Source: a virus
Direction: 5' to 3' (one strand)
IMG/VR virus record: IMGVR_UViG_3300048672_000524
Coordinates: 64,001 to 103,964 of that record
DNA length: 39,964 nt
Shown here piece after piece: positions 12,451 through 22,285 of this stretch. A model generated the notes under the pieces. The model did no database searches and had not been told where the DNA came from. It saw nothing but the letters and a program-made list of their open reading frames with translations. The position numbers were made by a program, and so were the translations under genes. Numbering within the stretch: position 1 is the first letter of the stretch; the number at the start of each line of letters is the position of its first letter.

Positions 12451-13890
12451 ATGGCATCATCATTTAATCTATTACGTAATAGTAGAGTATTCTTTACTAC
12501 CGACGTAGCAGCGGGAACTGGTATTGTAAACCAGGGTACCCTAACTGCACCAGGTACTCAAGAACTAACTATTCTTGATAACTTCTCATTCTCACAAGGT
12601 GTAAATAACGACGTTATTACTGTATCAGAAACTGGTAATACTCCAGCTCGTGGTCAACGTAGCTTCAATACTGCACTAAATCCAGTTGAATTCTCATTCT
12701 CAACCTATGTACGTCCTTACGTATCAGGCACTGTTAAGGCTGACGAATCAAATCTTTGGAACGCTCTATTTAACGATAAGGCTCTTTCAACTGCTGCTAC
12801 TACCATTGGTACCGCTGCTACTACAGCAAGCTGCACCACTGCGGGTGTACTTACTATTGTTAGTACTGCGCTAAATACTCTAACTCCAGGTGCTATCTAC
12901 ACTGCTAAGGGTATTACAGGTGCTTTTGCTAGTCAGTTTAACGCTCCTTTCAAGGTAACCTCAAGTTCAGCTACTACCCTAATTGGTCAGTACTTAACTG
13001 CTCCAGCTAACGCGGCTTCTCTTGCAGCAGCGGGTGTTACAGTAGGTGTTTCATTCACTCAAGTTGCATGGAACGAAAACGTTGGCGTTGCTGCAGATAC
13101 TTCAATCGGTAATACTGCATACTCAGAACTAACAACTGCTCGTTCAAACATTAACCAACTACTACCATTCGGTCTAGTTGTTGTTATTGATAGCGTAACC
13201 TATGTAATTGATAACGCTGCACTTGATCAAGCCTCTATCGACTTCGGTCTAGATGGTATTGCTACAGTTCAATGGACTGGTAAAGCTACCGCACTGCGCC
13301 AATTAGCACAAACTACTATCGTAGGTACTACCCTAACAGGTGGTGCGGCGGGCACAGTTACTGGTAAGTCAGCAGCTGCTTCAACTCGTTATATTACCAA
13401 TAAGCTATCAACTGTAGCAATCAATGCTAACATCGGTGGTGGTGGTACTACTTATAACGTACCTATTACTGGCGGTAGCATCCAAATTAGCAATAACATT
13501 AACTATGTTACCCCTGCTAACCTTGGTGTTGTTAATACACCTATAGGTTACTACACTGGTTCACGTGCTATTACTGGTTCGCTAAACGCTTACCTACGTG
13601 CAGGTACTGGTTCTGGTCAGCTAATGAGCGATATGCTTGCTGTAGCTTCAACCACTATTGAACCTAAGTTCCAGTTATCTATTGCTATCGGTGGTAGTAC
13701 AAATGCTACTCGTGTGGAGGTTCTGGCAAACGGCGCAAGCTTACAGATTCCTACAATCGATGCACAGTCAGTTATCTCAACAGTAATTAACTTTACCGTA
13801 CAGGGTGCTGATGCTATTCAAGGTATCGCAGGTGCTGCTTACGACCTTGAAGCAACTAACGATCTACGTATTCGTTACTTCAGTAATTAA
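12451..13890 (+). CDS. major tail tube protein
   Basis: The protein has 479 residues, long for a tube protein (most are about 150-300). The N-terminal part (about 1-110) has LLRNSRVFFTTDVAAG, FSFSQGVNNDVITVSETGN and LNPVEFSFSTYVRPYVSGTV. The C-terminal part (about 300-479) has GGSIQISNNINYVTPANLGV and ends LEATNDLRIRYFSN. Between them is an Ala/Thr/Gly-rich insertion (about 115-205) that could be a domain displayed on the outside of the tube. Strong AGGAG and biased codons indicate high expression. A single tube gene with no sheath indicates a long flexible tail. It is followed by a palindrome and a terminator. Confidence 0.82.
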   Translation: MASSFNLLRNSRVFFTTDVAAGTGIVNQGTLTAPGTQELTILDNFSFSQGVNNDVITVSETGNTPARGQRSFNTALNPVEFSFSTYVRPYVSGTVKADESNLWNALFNDKALSTAATTIGTAATTASCTTAGVLTIVSTALNTLTPGAIYTAKGITGAFASQFNAPFKVTSSSATTLIGQYLTAPANAASLAAAGVTVGVSFTQVAWNENVGVAADTSIGNTAYSELTTARSNINQLLPFGLVVVIDSVTYVIDNAALDQASIDFGLDGIATVQWTGKATALRQLAQTTIVGTTLTGGAAGTVTGKSAAASTRYITNKLSTVAINANIGGGGTTYNVPITGGSIQISNNINYVTPANLGVVNTPIGYYTGSRAITGSLNAYLRAGTGSGQLMSDMLAVASTTIEPKFQLSIAIGGSTNATRVEVLANGASLQIPTIDAQSVISTVINFTVQGADAIQGIAGAAYDLEATNDLRIRYFSN

Positions 13891-13898
13891 TTACTGAA
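13879..13898. repeat. 20-bp perfect palindrome over the tail-tube stop codon
   Basis: TTCAGTAATTAATTACTGAA reads identically on both strands and includes the last sense codons and the TAA stop. It lies six bases before the terminator stem. It could fold back as an mRNA hairpin in series with the terminator or be a protein-binding site. Confidence 0.65.
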
Positions 13899-13903
13899 TT
13901 TAT

Positions 13904-13935
13904 AGGACTCGGTACGCGCACCGAGTCCTCTTTTT
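13904..13935 (+). terminator. terminator after tail tube gene
   Basis: AGGACTCGGT (13904-13913), a six-base loop and ACCGAGTCCT (13920-13929), then CTTTTT. Stem and U-tract are both good. No promoter is evident before the chaperone gene 38 bases on, so some read-through is needed. That would lower chaperone levels relative to tube protein. Confidence 0.9.
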
Positions 13936-13972
13936 CCAAAATTGTTACATTACTATAAAAGGATATAAATCC

Positions 13973-14410
13973 ATGGCTGCAGAAAAGACCGTTACCCTAT
14001 CACTTAAGTCACTTCTAGTTCCTAGTAAACTAATCGAAGTTGACTATCCAGGTTTTGATGGGTTTAAGGTTCAACTATCATTCCTATCACGTGAAACTCT
14101 TATGAATATTCGTAAGAAGGCCACTAAGGTAGTATTCAAGCAACGTCAACCAGTTGAAGAACTAAATGACGAACTATTCCTACAGTTATATGTAGATGCT
14201 AGTATTAAGGGTTGGACAGGCTTAAAGCTTTCTTACCTAGAACAACTAGCTCCAGTTGACCTAGCCGGTCAGTCTGATCTAGATGCTGTACTTGAATACA
14301 CCGCAGAAAATGCTCTATTCTTAATGAAGAACTCAAGCAATTTCGATGCATGGGTAAGCGAACAGGTTACAGAACTGGGAAACTTTCAGAAGTCCAGCGC
14401 AGCCAAGTAA
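13973..14410 (+). CDS. tail assembly chaperone, G-type short product
   Basis: The protein has 145 residues (MAAEKTVTLSLKSLLVPSKL...). It is the first of two overlapping frames between the tail tube and tape measure genes, the hallmark of gpG/gpGT tail chaperones that bind the tape measure and recruit tube subunits. It is not incorporated into the virion in lambda. AAAGGA lies upstream. The frame ends normally at 14410, but a slippery heptamer at 14377-14383 lets a minority of ribosomes move into the -1 frame and make the longer product. Confidence 0.85.
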   Translation: MAAEKTVTLSLKSLLVPSKLIEVDYPGFDGFKVQLSFLSRETLMNIRKKATKVVFKQRQPVEELNDELFLQLYVDASIKGWTGLKLSYLEQLAPVDLAGQSDLDAVLEYTAENALFLMKNSSNFDAWVSEQVTELGNFQKSSAAK

Positions 14411-14766
14411 TTGAGCAATTCGAGTCATACTTCCAGAATTCCGCTGTAGGTATGACTAAGGATCAATACTTTGAAATGTGTGAAATGATGGGTAATGAAC
14501 CTCTAGATGAAGAAATTCCTGTAGAGTTCAATGATCTTACCCTAGAGCTTCAGGAAGCGCTGCAGATATACAATAACTTGCAGGATTCCTGGGATTATAT
14601 GGGTGGCAATTATATAGGTAAAAATATGACTGGATTCATAGATATTCTTAATATTTATGAAATTGCTCCAGAAGATAGACGCCATATATATGAGCTTATT
14701 TTACATATAGATAAGATACGCGCTAAGCAAATACGGGATTCAAAACCCAAACAAAAAGCCTCCTAA
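13973..14766 (+). CDS. tail assembly chaperone, GT-type frameshift fusion
   Basis: A -1 slip on GGGAAAC joins 137 residues of the short product to 127 residues from the overlapping frame, giving about 264 residues. The junction reads TELGN then LSEVQRSQVIEQF. The T part (QNSAVGMTKDQYFEMCEMMG..., ending DSKPKQKAS) is helical and acidic with a basic tail and has no convincing start of its own. In lambda the fixed ratio of the two products matters for tail assembly. The stop at 14764-14766 lies in the loop of the following terminator. Confidence 0.82.
14377..14383 (+). promoter_or_regulatory. programmed -1 ribosomal frameshift site (G GGA AAC)
   Basis: The zero-frame codons are CTG GGA AAC, so the heptamer is split G|GGA|AAC, exactly the X XXY YYZ slippery pattern. 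It lies 24 bases before the zero-frame stop codon. The -1 frame is open to 14766 and codes for the expected T-type helical domain. Confidence 0.88.
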
Positions 14767-14782
14767 TTTAGGGGGCTTTTTT
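14753..14782 (+). terminator. terminator before the tape measure gene
   Basis: AAAAAGCCTCC (14753-14763) pairs with GGGGGCTTTTT (14771-14781) with one G-U wobble and a seven-base loop that contains the chaperone stop codon. The T-run makes it a clear factor-independent terminator, followed 20 bases later by a consensus promoter. Confidence 0.85.
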
Positions 14783-14802
14783 ACGTCCATAAAAAATTAT
14801 AC

Positions 14803-14831
14803 TTGACACTAAACACCTATGATGCTATAAT
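14803..14831 (+). promoter_or_regulatory. consensus sigma70 promoter for tape measure and tail tip genes
   Basis: TTGACA (14803-14808), 17 bases and TATAAT (14826-14831), with TGC before the -10. All 12 box positions match consensus. The 12 bases TTATACTTGACA (14797-14808) are identical to those at 31556-31567, suggesting related promoters. Confidence 0.9.
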
Positions 14832-14878
14832 CACTAGGTTACTAAAAATACGTCCCAGAATAAGAAAGCGGAGACCGT

Positions 14879-17800
14879 ATGGCCGATAATATCGCTAATA
14901 TTACTCTCAAGGTAAAAGCCGAGGGTATGACCGAGAATGTAAAGAATTCTCAGCTAATCAAAGATAACTTAACTGCTGCAAGTTCAGTTTCAAATAAAAT
15001 TAACTCAAAAGTAGCTTCTGCTACTTCACCAACTGCATCTGCTGCTAGAGCAGGTGCACGTACGCCTATTGAAAACCTAGACTATGCAGTAGGTAGATCG
15101 ACTATCGGTACTGGTGCTGCATCAAGAGACTTTGCTAAGCAAGCTCAAGGACTAAGTGGTTTAGTACACCTATACGCTACTTTTGCTGCTAATATCTTCG
15201 CAGCTGGTGCAGCATTCAGAGCACTTTCTAGTGCTATGGATACTAGCAATATGGTAAAAGGTCTAGACCAACTTGGATCAGCAGTAGGTAAGAATTTAGT
15301 ATTTACTGCTAAACAATTAGCTATTGTATCAGATGGTGCTCTGTCTCTAAAAGATGCGATGCAAGCAACAGCTATGGCGTCCTCTGCAGGTCTTAGCTCA
15401 GATCAAATCTCAAAACTAGGTGAAGTCGCTAAGAAGTCATCACAGGCTCTAGGTAGAGACATGAGTGATGCGTTCTCTCGTCTAAGTCGTGGTATTACTA
15501 AGTTAGAACCTGAACTACTAGATGAACTAGGCTTATTCACTAAAATTGGTCCTGCTACTGAAAACTATGCTCGTTCTGTAGGTAAATCCGTAACAAGTCT
15601 TACAGACTTTGAAAAGCGCCAGGCTTTCGCTAATGCAGTTCTAAAAGAAGGTTTAGATAAATTCAGTGGTATTAACCTAGAATCTAACCCTTTTAGTAAA
15701 TTACTAGCTTCTGCTACTAATCTAATGCAGACTGGTTTAGAACTAGTAAATAAAGTACTAGGTCCTGTTGCTAAGCTACTTTCTGAATCTCCTACAGCTC
15801 TACTAGGTGTTATCACTTTAATAGGTGCTAAGCTATTATCTACAGCTATGCCAGCGCTTGTACATTGGCGCGAAAACTTAAAGGGTGCTGCTGTAGATGC
15901 TGCAAAAACTGCCAAGGCTTTTAGGGACTCATTCGGTGATGAATTCCAAAGTAAGCTAGATCAAGTATTCAAGATTCCTGATCTACAGAAACAGTTAAAG
16001 AAAGCTGAAGATGACATTGTAGCTTTCAAGAAGAATACTTCTGGAGCTATTGGTGGTATTGATAGTATAAAGAGTAAATCTTTAGGTAGTATCTTATCTG
16101 ACCCTATTAATGATCAAACTAGCAAGAATTTATCTGGTGTACAAAGCTTACTTACTGGTAGACTTAAACTACTAGCTGCAGATGCAGATGGTACTAAGAA
16201 GTTAGAAGCTGCAAAGAAAGCACAACTAGATACTGAAGTTAAGGGTCTTACTCAAGTAATCGAACAGACTAAAGCATTACGTGCTTTAGAAGATGCTAGA
16301 GCTAAAAAGAAGATTGAACTTGATACAGCATATGCTGCACAGCAAACTTCTGCGGATAAACCTGTAGGATTCCTAGATCCTGAAAGAATTGCTACTGCTA
16401 AAGCTGTGAAGCTAGAGCAACAAGCTGCTAAGGCTGGCATTGTATCTAATGCTGCATATAATGCTTCAATTTTAGGTGTACGTGGCAGCTGGCAACTTCT
16501 TAATCAAGAAATTGAAAAGAATGGTATCACGGGTATTTCTAAGTATACTACTCTAGCTAAGGGTGGGTTAACTGCAGTAGCCACAAGAGTAATGGGTATT
16601 GCTAGTGCCTTTAGTAGTATTGGTATGGTAATTGCCGTAGCAATTGGTGCTTTCCAACTACTAGATTCTTGGTTTTCTAATAACTCCAAAGAATCAGCGG
16701 CTACTAGTGATGCATTTGAAAAGCTACACAGTACTGCAGCTCTTGTAGATGAAGTACTTGGTAACATAGCTAAGAAAGATCCTTTAGCTGCTATTTCTAC
16801 AGCCTCTATTAATGCTAGAGCTTCTAGTCTTAATGAGTTAGCAGATACATTAGCTTCTACTTTTGATAGAGTAAAAGCACAGATTGATAAAACTAATTGG
16901 TGGGATTCACTAATTAATGGTACAAAAGGTTTAGTAGGTAAAGATGTAATTTCTTCTAGCGCTAAAGAATTTGCGTACAGTATTACTCAGGCACTAAAGG
17001 TAGCAATGCCTGGTGCAAAAACAGATAAAGCACTGGGTGATGTATCTACCCTATTAGGAGTAGACCCTAGAGACTTCAAAGCAGTAATGCAAGTAGTAGG
17101 TTCTAGTGAAGAAGTATTCCTTAACCTAGCTCCTAAGGTTACTGCTAGACTTAAAGAACTTGGTATTGAATTAGGTAATACAGCATCTAATGCTAAGCAA
17201 CTAGATATGTCTTTTGAGGCAGCTAGTAAGCAAATGGATATCGTACTTAACTCAGCTGTACCAAGTGAGCCTATGGCTAAACTTGGTATGGATTTCATTG
17301 CCATTGGTAGTGAAATGAGTAACGCACTTAAAGACCCTATTACTTCTTTAAGTCAGCTAGCTGAAATTAGTGGTAATACTGCTAAGCTACGTTTCTTTCC
17401 AAGTGATATAGCACAAAACTTACAATCTAACTCTGCAGAAATTAAGAAAACCGTATCTTATATTTCCGAACTAACAGCAGCAACAGAACAGCTAAATGCT
17501 AAAGAATCCGCATTAGCTGCTAAGCGTAAAATGTGGACTGAGCGTTACATGGCTGCTAGTGGTGGTAAGGACTCTGCTTATATCCAAGGCCAAATTAACA
17601 AAGAAATGGGTGGAGAAGAAAAACAAGTTTCTCAAGCCAAATCTTATATTAGTGGGCTACTAGCTACCCAAACAAAGATTATTGAACCTTATATGGATAG
17701 GTTCAAGAAAGCTAACGCTGAGGTCTTTGCTATTGGTGCTGATATGGTAAGCACTGCAATTGCACAAGGTTTTACTAAAGCAGCTATTACTGTTCAAACA

Positions 17801-20800
17801 GCTTTTGCGGGTGCTTTAAGTGGTACAGTAGCAGGAGCAGACCTTGGAGCTTCATTACAAAATCAGTCAATTAGCTTACAAATAGCTTCCAATAACGCTA
17901 CATTAAGTTTAGTAGAAGCAACGGAGAAGCTACGTAGTACTAATGAAGAAACTAACCTACGCATGGCGAAGCAGGATTTATCAATTAACCCTAAGGGTTC
18001 TAGACTTGATAATGAACGAGCACTACATTCGATTGATGATAAACTAGAAGCTGTAATTAAAGCGCGTGACTTATATAAAGGTCCTCGCGCTATGCAAGAG
18101 ATTGCAGGGACTAATGGACTACGTAGTGATAACGAGTCAGTAGTTGAAGCAGCACGTGGTAGACTAGCTAGCGTAGAACAGAAGACAGCTATTGCTAGTC
18201 AAAACGCTCAATTAGCTGCACAGCAGAAGTCTAATCTAATTAACAAAGAGCTCCAACAACGCAGTATATTAGCAGGATACGCTAAGCAAGAGCTTTCATA
18301 TGAAGGTAATTCCTTATCTAATAATAAGACTATGCTAGATATGCAGCATCAGTATGCTGATTTCTTATCTGAAGAATCTATCTTAAGTAAGAATTCACTA
18401 GATGATAAAATTGCGGCCAACAAATATACTTTAGAACAGTTCGATTTAGTAAAGAAAATATTTGATGCACAGTACGTTATTGATAATTCTGGTAATGATA
18501 GCACAAAGGCTAAAGCGCTTGCTTCTCAAACAGAATACTATAACCAGTTAGCTTCTTTAGGGAAGAAAGAGACTCAAGATGAGAATACTCGTAATGCTCA
18601 AACTGCTCAATTTAAACTAGCTAACAATAAAAAGGTTACTGACGCACAATTAGCCTCTGAAGAATTAGTATTTAATACTCGTTCAATAGTTGAGAATACT
18701 CTACTAACATTACGTGAAGATAACTTAAGTAAATTAAGTACTTTAGGTGCTACTAGTCCAGAAGATGCAGCACGTGAACAAGGTATTCTAGATATTGAAA
18801 AAGAACGCTTACGTAATAAAGAACAATTATTTAGACTAGATAAAGAAAGTAAAGCAGCGCAAGCTGATCTAACCTTAAAAATTGGATCAACAGCAGATGG
18901 TGCTGAAAAAGAAGCCTTAAAGCAGAAACTAACAGATACACAAGCATACTATAATTCTAGTATTGCTGCTGAAAATCAATTAACTCAATCTAGAGTAGCG
19001 GGTGTAGCTGCTTTAACTGATCAAAAAGTACAATTAGCTCAAGTAGCTGATATTACTAATAGTTTAAATGTACTATTTAAAGATCTCGGTAGTACAATGG
19101 GTGGAGTACTATCTGCTATTACTAGCATGGGTACTTCAATGAAGGCTCAAGCTGATGCGGTAGAACAAAATACTGCTGCACAAAAAGCAGCCCAGAGCAT
19201 TATTAGTGATGGCGTTAGTTCTGTAAAAGCTAAAGAAGATGCAGAAGCTGCCTTAACTGATGCAAAGACTAAAGGACTACTACTAGAGAAAAGTGGTACT
19301 AAACTAGAACTTGATAATGCTTCTAAAGTAACTGGAGCTACTAAGAAATTATTTGCCGAGAAGACGTTTGCGTTCAAAGCGCTAGCTAATGTTGAAAAGG
19401 CTATGCACATTGCTAAATTAGCAATGATGATTAAAGAAATGTTCTTAGATACTACTGTAACTAGTGCGCATATTGCTAATACTGCTGCCGCAGCTACAGT
19501 AGATGGTGCAGGTGCTGTTGTTAACCAAGGTAAGGGTGATCCTTATACCGCGTTTGCTAGAATGGCAGCCATGGCTGCAATTGTAGCAACAGTATTAAGT
19601 AGCATTGGTGGTAAAGGTAGTAAGATTGCTATACCAGCAGGTATGTCTGCAAAAGATAGACAAGAAACTCAAGGTACAGGATACTCTCACGATGCTCTAA
19701 CTGGTAAAAAGGTAGAGAATGGGGGTGGAGTATATGGTGATCCAGCCGCGCATACACAGTCAATTGCTAAGTCATTAGAAATTGTTAAGGCTACATCTAT
19801 TGAAGGGTTAGACTCTTCAAATCAGATGGTTAAACTACTATCTAATATCGATGTCGGTATTAACGGAGTAGCTAAGTCTTTATACGGTATGCAAGGTGTG
19901 AGAACCTCACTAGATAGTACTAGTGTTACTAAGAATAATTTAGGAGCCGCAGCTAGCGCTGTAGCAGGATTAATCTTAGGCGGCCCAGTAGGGGCTATTA
20001 TTGGTGGTATTAGTTCTAAGGTTAGTGGTGCTATTTTTGGTAAAACTACTGTAACTAAAGATTTAATCGATTCTGGTGTGTCTCTAAAGGGTTCACTAAT
20101 TGATCTAGCTACTAATGCCAATAAAGCTGCTCAGGCTTTCCAAAATATAAATACTACTACTAAAAATAGTGGTGCACTATTTGGATTAATTGGTGGTGGA
20201 ACTAGTAGTAAAGTTTCTACAGAGTTCTCAAATCTAAGCCCGGAGTATACTAAAGAACTTCAATCAGTATTTAGCTACTCAGTTAATTTAATGGAACAGT
20301 TAGGTAGTTCTTTAGGTAAATCTAAGGAATCCGTCGATGCTATTCTTAAAACTATTGACGTAAGTAGTTTTACTTCATTAAAAGATTTAACTGGACAAGA
20401 CTTCGTAGATGCTTTATCTGGAATGATTAATACTGCTCTCGATAAAGCTAGTACTGGCCTATTCTCAGATATTGTAAATAAGTATAAAACTATTGGCGAA
20501 TCCGCACTACAAACCGTAGTGCGTGTAATTGATAGTAATGATAAGGTTAATTTAGCTCTACAAGCTATGGGTGCTAATACTGTTGACGCAGTACTTAATG
20601 CTCAAAATGCAGCTGGTAAGCTAACTAAGACTGTACTAACTATGACTACTACCTCTACAGGTGGTATTTATAAATGGTTAGGAAATACACTTAAAGCTAT
20701 TACTACTGGTACTACTAGTATTCAGAAGTATACAGCTGAAGATATTAAACAAGCAAGTATTGATATTACAGAGGCTCTAGTAGCTGCTGCTGGTAGTCTT

Positions 20801-22282
20801 GACAAATTTGTATCGCAGTCAAAATTCTTCACAGATAACTTCTTAACTGAATCAGAACGTTTAGCTCCAATTCAACAATCACTAAACGATAAGTTTGCTG
20901 CTCTAGGTATTTCAGGTATCGATTCAAGAGATGCCTTTAAGAAACTAGTTTTAAGTCTCGATCTTACTACTAAGTCAGGTCAGGATATGTACCAAAGTCT
21001 AATGGATATGGCTTCTTCTTTTGCTATGGTTTATCCACAGCTACAGAAGTCAATGACTGCGGAAGAATATAGAACAAAAATACTTAGCGATGAAATAGAA
21101 ATTCAAAAGCTGCTTGGTAACGTTTACAAAGCCACTCTAATGAGTAGAGAAGAAGAGCTTGCTCAACTTGCTCTATACCCAGAAGAACAGGCTAAAGTAC
21201 TAATTGCTAACCGTAAAACAGTATACGCTTTACAAGATGCAATAGCTGCTACTAACCAACGTGTTAATATACTTAAAGCCGAAGGTAAGACTACTGAAGC
21301 TCTAACCTTACAACGTAAGCTAGAGCTACTAAATATGGATGATAGACTACGTGCTAGTCAAGAGTATATTTATGCTCTAACTGACGAAGCAAGTATTTTA
21401 TCAGATCTTACTAAAGCACGTGATACTGAAAAAACTGCACTTGATACAACTATTAGTAGTATCAAGGGATTTGTTGATAATATTAAGAAGTATAAAGCTT
21501 CATTACTGAGTGGTTCAGGTTCTATCCTAACTCCTCAACAAAAATATCAACAAGCCAAGCAAGAACTAAATAAACTAGCTTCATTATCTCTATCTCCTGC
21601 TGTTACTGATGCTGAAAAGGTAGTACAGAAGGATGCTTTAGATAACTTAAGTAGTGCTGCGCAAGCTTTCCTAGATTCCTCACAAGGAATGTTTGCTAGT
21701 TCTGATCAATATGTTACTGATTACAATTCAGTAATGCAAATTCTTGATCAAACTTCAAACGTACTAGGGGAACAACAAAGTGCTGCTCAACAACAACTAG
21801 ATCAATTAGTTTCAAGTACCGCATTCTTGGATAGTATTAATGCCAATACTAAAACAACTGCTCAACTACTATCTGATTACTTTGCTGCCCAGCAGGCAAC
21901 TGCCCTAGCAAAGATCGCCGCCGATGCGGCACCTTCTGCAGCTATTACTTCTGCAGATGTACAAGGTAGTTTAGCTAGTTTAGTAGAAACCGCTTCAAGT
22001 ACTAATGTATCAATTCCAGAAGCTCCAAGTAGAGCTACTGCTCAATCAGTACCTGTCGTTGATACTACTATGACAGATCAAATTTCATCTTTAACAGCTC
22101 AGATATCTTCTCTACAAGCAGAAGTTGCAGGTCTAAGAGCAGACCAGGCTGCACAAACAGCTGCACTTATTAATACTAATGTTGCGGCTACTACTAGTGT
22201 TGCTACTGCTGTAACCTCTACTGCAAAAAATGCAGCGGTTACACAAGTATGGAACAGTAGAAATATCCCAGCAATAGCGTAA
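14879..22282 (+). CDS. tape measure protein (2467 residues)
   Basis: The very long, mostly helical, Ala/Ser/Lys-rich protein sets tail length. It has hydrophobic segments near residues 95-120 (LVHLYATFAANIFAAGAAF), 308-328, 570-595 (GIASAFSSIGMVIAVAIGAF), 1565 and 1690-1712 (AVAGLILGGPVGAIIGGI), which may insert into the host membrane at infection. Heptad-like charged helices fill most of the remainder. I see no lysozyme or peptidase motif. At about 0.15 nm per residue, as in other siphoviruses, the tail would be roughly 370 nm. GGAG lies six bases before the ATG. Confidence 0.93.
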   Translation: MADNIANITLKVKAEGMTENVKNSQLIKDNLTAASSVSNKINSKVASATSPTASAARAGARTPIENLDYAVGRSTIGTGAASRDFAKQAQGLSGLVHLYATFAANIFAAGAAFRALSSAMDTSNMVKGLDQLGSAVGKNLVFTAKQLAIVSDGALSLKDAMQATAMASSAGLSSDQISKLGEVAKKSSQALGRDMSDAFSRLSRGITKLEPELLDELGLFTKIGPATENYARSVGKSVTSLTDFEKRQAFANAVLKEGLDKFSGINLESNPFSKLLASATNLMQTGLELVNKVLGPVAKLLSESPTALLGVITLIGAKLLSTAMPALVHWRENLKGAAVDAAKTAKAFRDSFGDEFQSKLDQVFKIPDLQKQLKKAEDDIVAFKKNTSGAIGGIDSIKSKSLGSILSDPINDQTSKNLSGVQSLLTGRLKLLAADADGTKKLEAAKKAQLDTEVKGLTQVIEQTKALRALEDARAKKKIELDTAYAAQQTSADKPVGFLDPERIATAKAVKLEQQAAKAGIVSNAAYNASILGVRGSWQLLNQEIEKNGITGISKYTTLAKGGLTAVATRVMGIASAFSSIGMVIAVAIGAFQLLDSWFSNNSKESAATSDAFEKLHSTAALVDEVLGNIAKKDPLAAISTASINARASSLNELADTLASTFDRVKAQIDKTNWWDSLINGTKGLVGKDVISSSAKEFAYSITQALKVAMPGAKTDKALGDVSTLLGVDPRDFKAVMQVVGSSEEVFLNLAPKVTARLKELGIELGNTASNAKQLDMSFEAASKQMDIVLNSAVPSEPMAKLGMDFIAIGSEMSNALKDPITSLSQLAEISGNTAKLRFFPSDIAQNLQSNSAEIKKTVSYISELTAATEQLNAKESALAAKRKMWTERYMAASGGKDSAYIQGQINKEMGGEEKQVSQAKSYISGLLATQTKIIEPYMDRFKKANAEVFAIGADMVSTAIAQGFTKAAITVQTAFAGALSGTVAGADLGASLQNQSISLQIASNNATLSLVEATEKLRSTNEETNLRMAKQDLSINPKGSRLDNERALHSIDDKLEAVIKARDLYKGPRAMQEIAGTNGLRSDNESVVEAARGRLASVEQKTAIASQNAQLAAQQKSNLINKELQQRSILAGYAKQELSYEGNSLSNNKTMLDMQHQYADFLSEESILSKNSLDDKIAANKYTLEQFDLVKKIFDAQYVIDNSGNDSTKAKALASQTEYYNQLASLGKKETQDENTRNAQTAQFKLANNKKVTDAQLASEELVFNTRSIVENTLLTLREDNLSKLSTLGATSPEDAAREQGILDIEKERLRNKEQLFRLDKESKAAQADLTLKIGSTADGAEKEALKQKLTDTQAYYNSSIAAENQLTQSRVAGVAALTDQKVQLAQVADITNSLNVLFKDLGSTMGGVLSAITSMGTSMKAQADAVEQNTAAQKAAQSIISDGVSSVKAKEDAEAALTDAKTKGLLLEKSGTKLELDNASKVTGATKKLFAEKTFAFKALANVEKAMHIAKLAMMIKEMFLDTTVTSAHIANTAAAATVDGAGAVVNQGKGDPYTAFARMAAMAAIVATVLSSIGGKGSKIAIPAGMSAKDRQETQGTGYSHDALTGKKVENGGGVYGDPAAHTQSIAKSLEIVKATSIEGLDSSNQMVKLLSNIDVGINGVAKSLYGMQGVRTSLDSTSVTKNNLGAAASAVAGLILGGPVGAIIGGISSKVSGAIFGKTTVTKDLIDSGVSLKGSLIDLATNANKAAQAFQNINTTTKNSGALFGLIGGGTSSKVSTEFSNLSPEYTKELQSVFSYSVNLMEQLGSSLGKSKESVDAILKTIDVSSFTSLKDLTGQDFVDALSGMINTALDKASTGLFSDIVNKYKTIGESALQTVVRVIDSNDKVNLALQAMGANTVDAVLNAQNAAGKLTKTVLTMTTTSTGGIYKWLGNTLKAITTGTTSIQKYTAEDIKQASIDITEALVAAAGSLDKFVSQSKFFTDNFLTESERLAPIQQSLNDKFAALGISGIDSRDAFKKLVLSLDLTTKSGQDMYQSLMDMASSFAMVYPQLQKSMTAEEYRTKILSDEIEIQKLLGNVYKATLMSREEELAQLALYPEEQAKVLIANRKTVYALQDAIAATNQRVNILKAEGKTTEALTLQRKLELLNMDDRLRASQEYIYALTDEASILSDLTKARDTEKTALDTTISSIKGFVDNIKKYKASLLSGSGSILTPQQKYQQAKQELNKLASLSLSPAVTDAEKVVQKDALDNLSSAAQAFLDSSQGMFASSDQYVTDYNSVMQILDQTSNVLGEQQSAAQQQLDQLVSSTAFLDSINANTKTTAQLLSDYFAAQQATALAKIAADAAPSAAITSADVQGSLASLVETASSTNVSIPEAPSRATAQSVPVVDTTMTDQISSLTAQISSLQAEVAGLRADQAAQTAALINTNVAATTSVATAVTSTAKNAAVTQVWNSRNIPAIA

Positions 22283-22285
22283 TAC

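Noticed and set aside
14350-14400. Independent start for the second chaperone frame
   Set aside because: No ribosome site precedes the ATG at 14350, and the slippery heptamer downstream explains expression of this frame better.
15565-20121. Several minus-strand frames inside the tape measure gene
   Set aside because: Leu/Ser/Ala-rich antisense shadows of a strongly coding gene, without ribosome sites or promoters.
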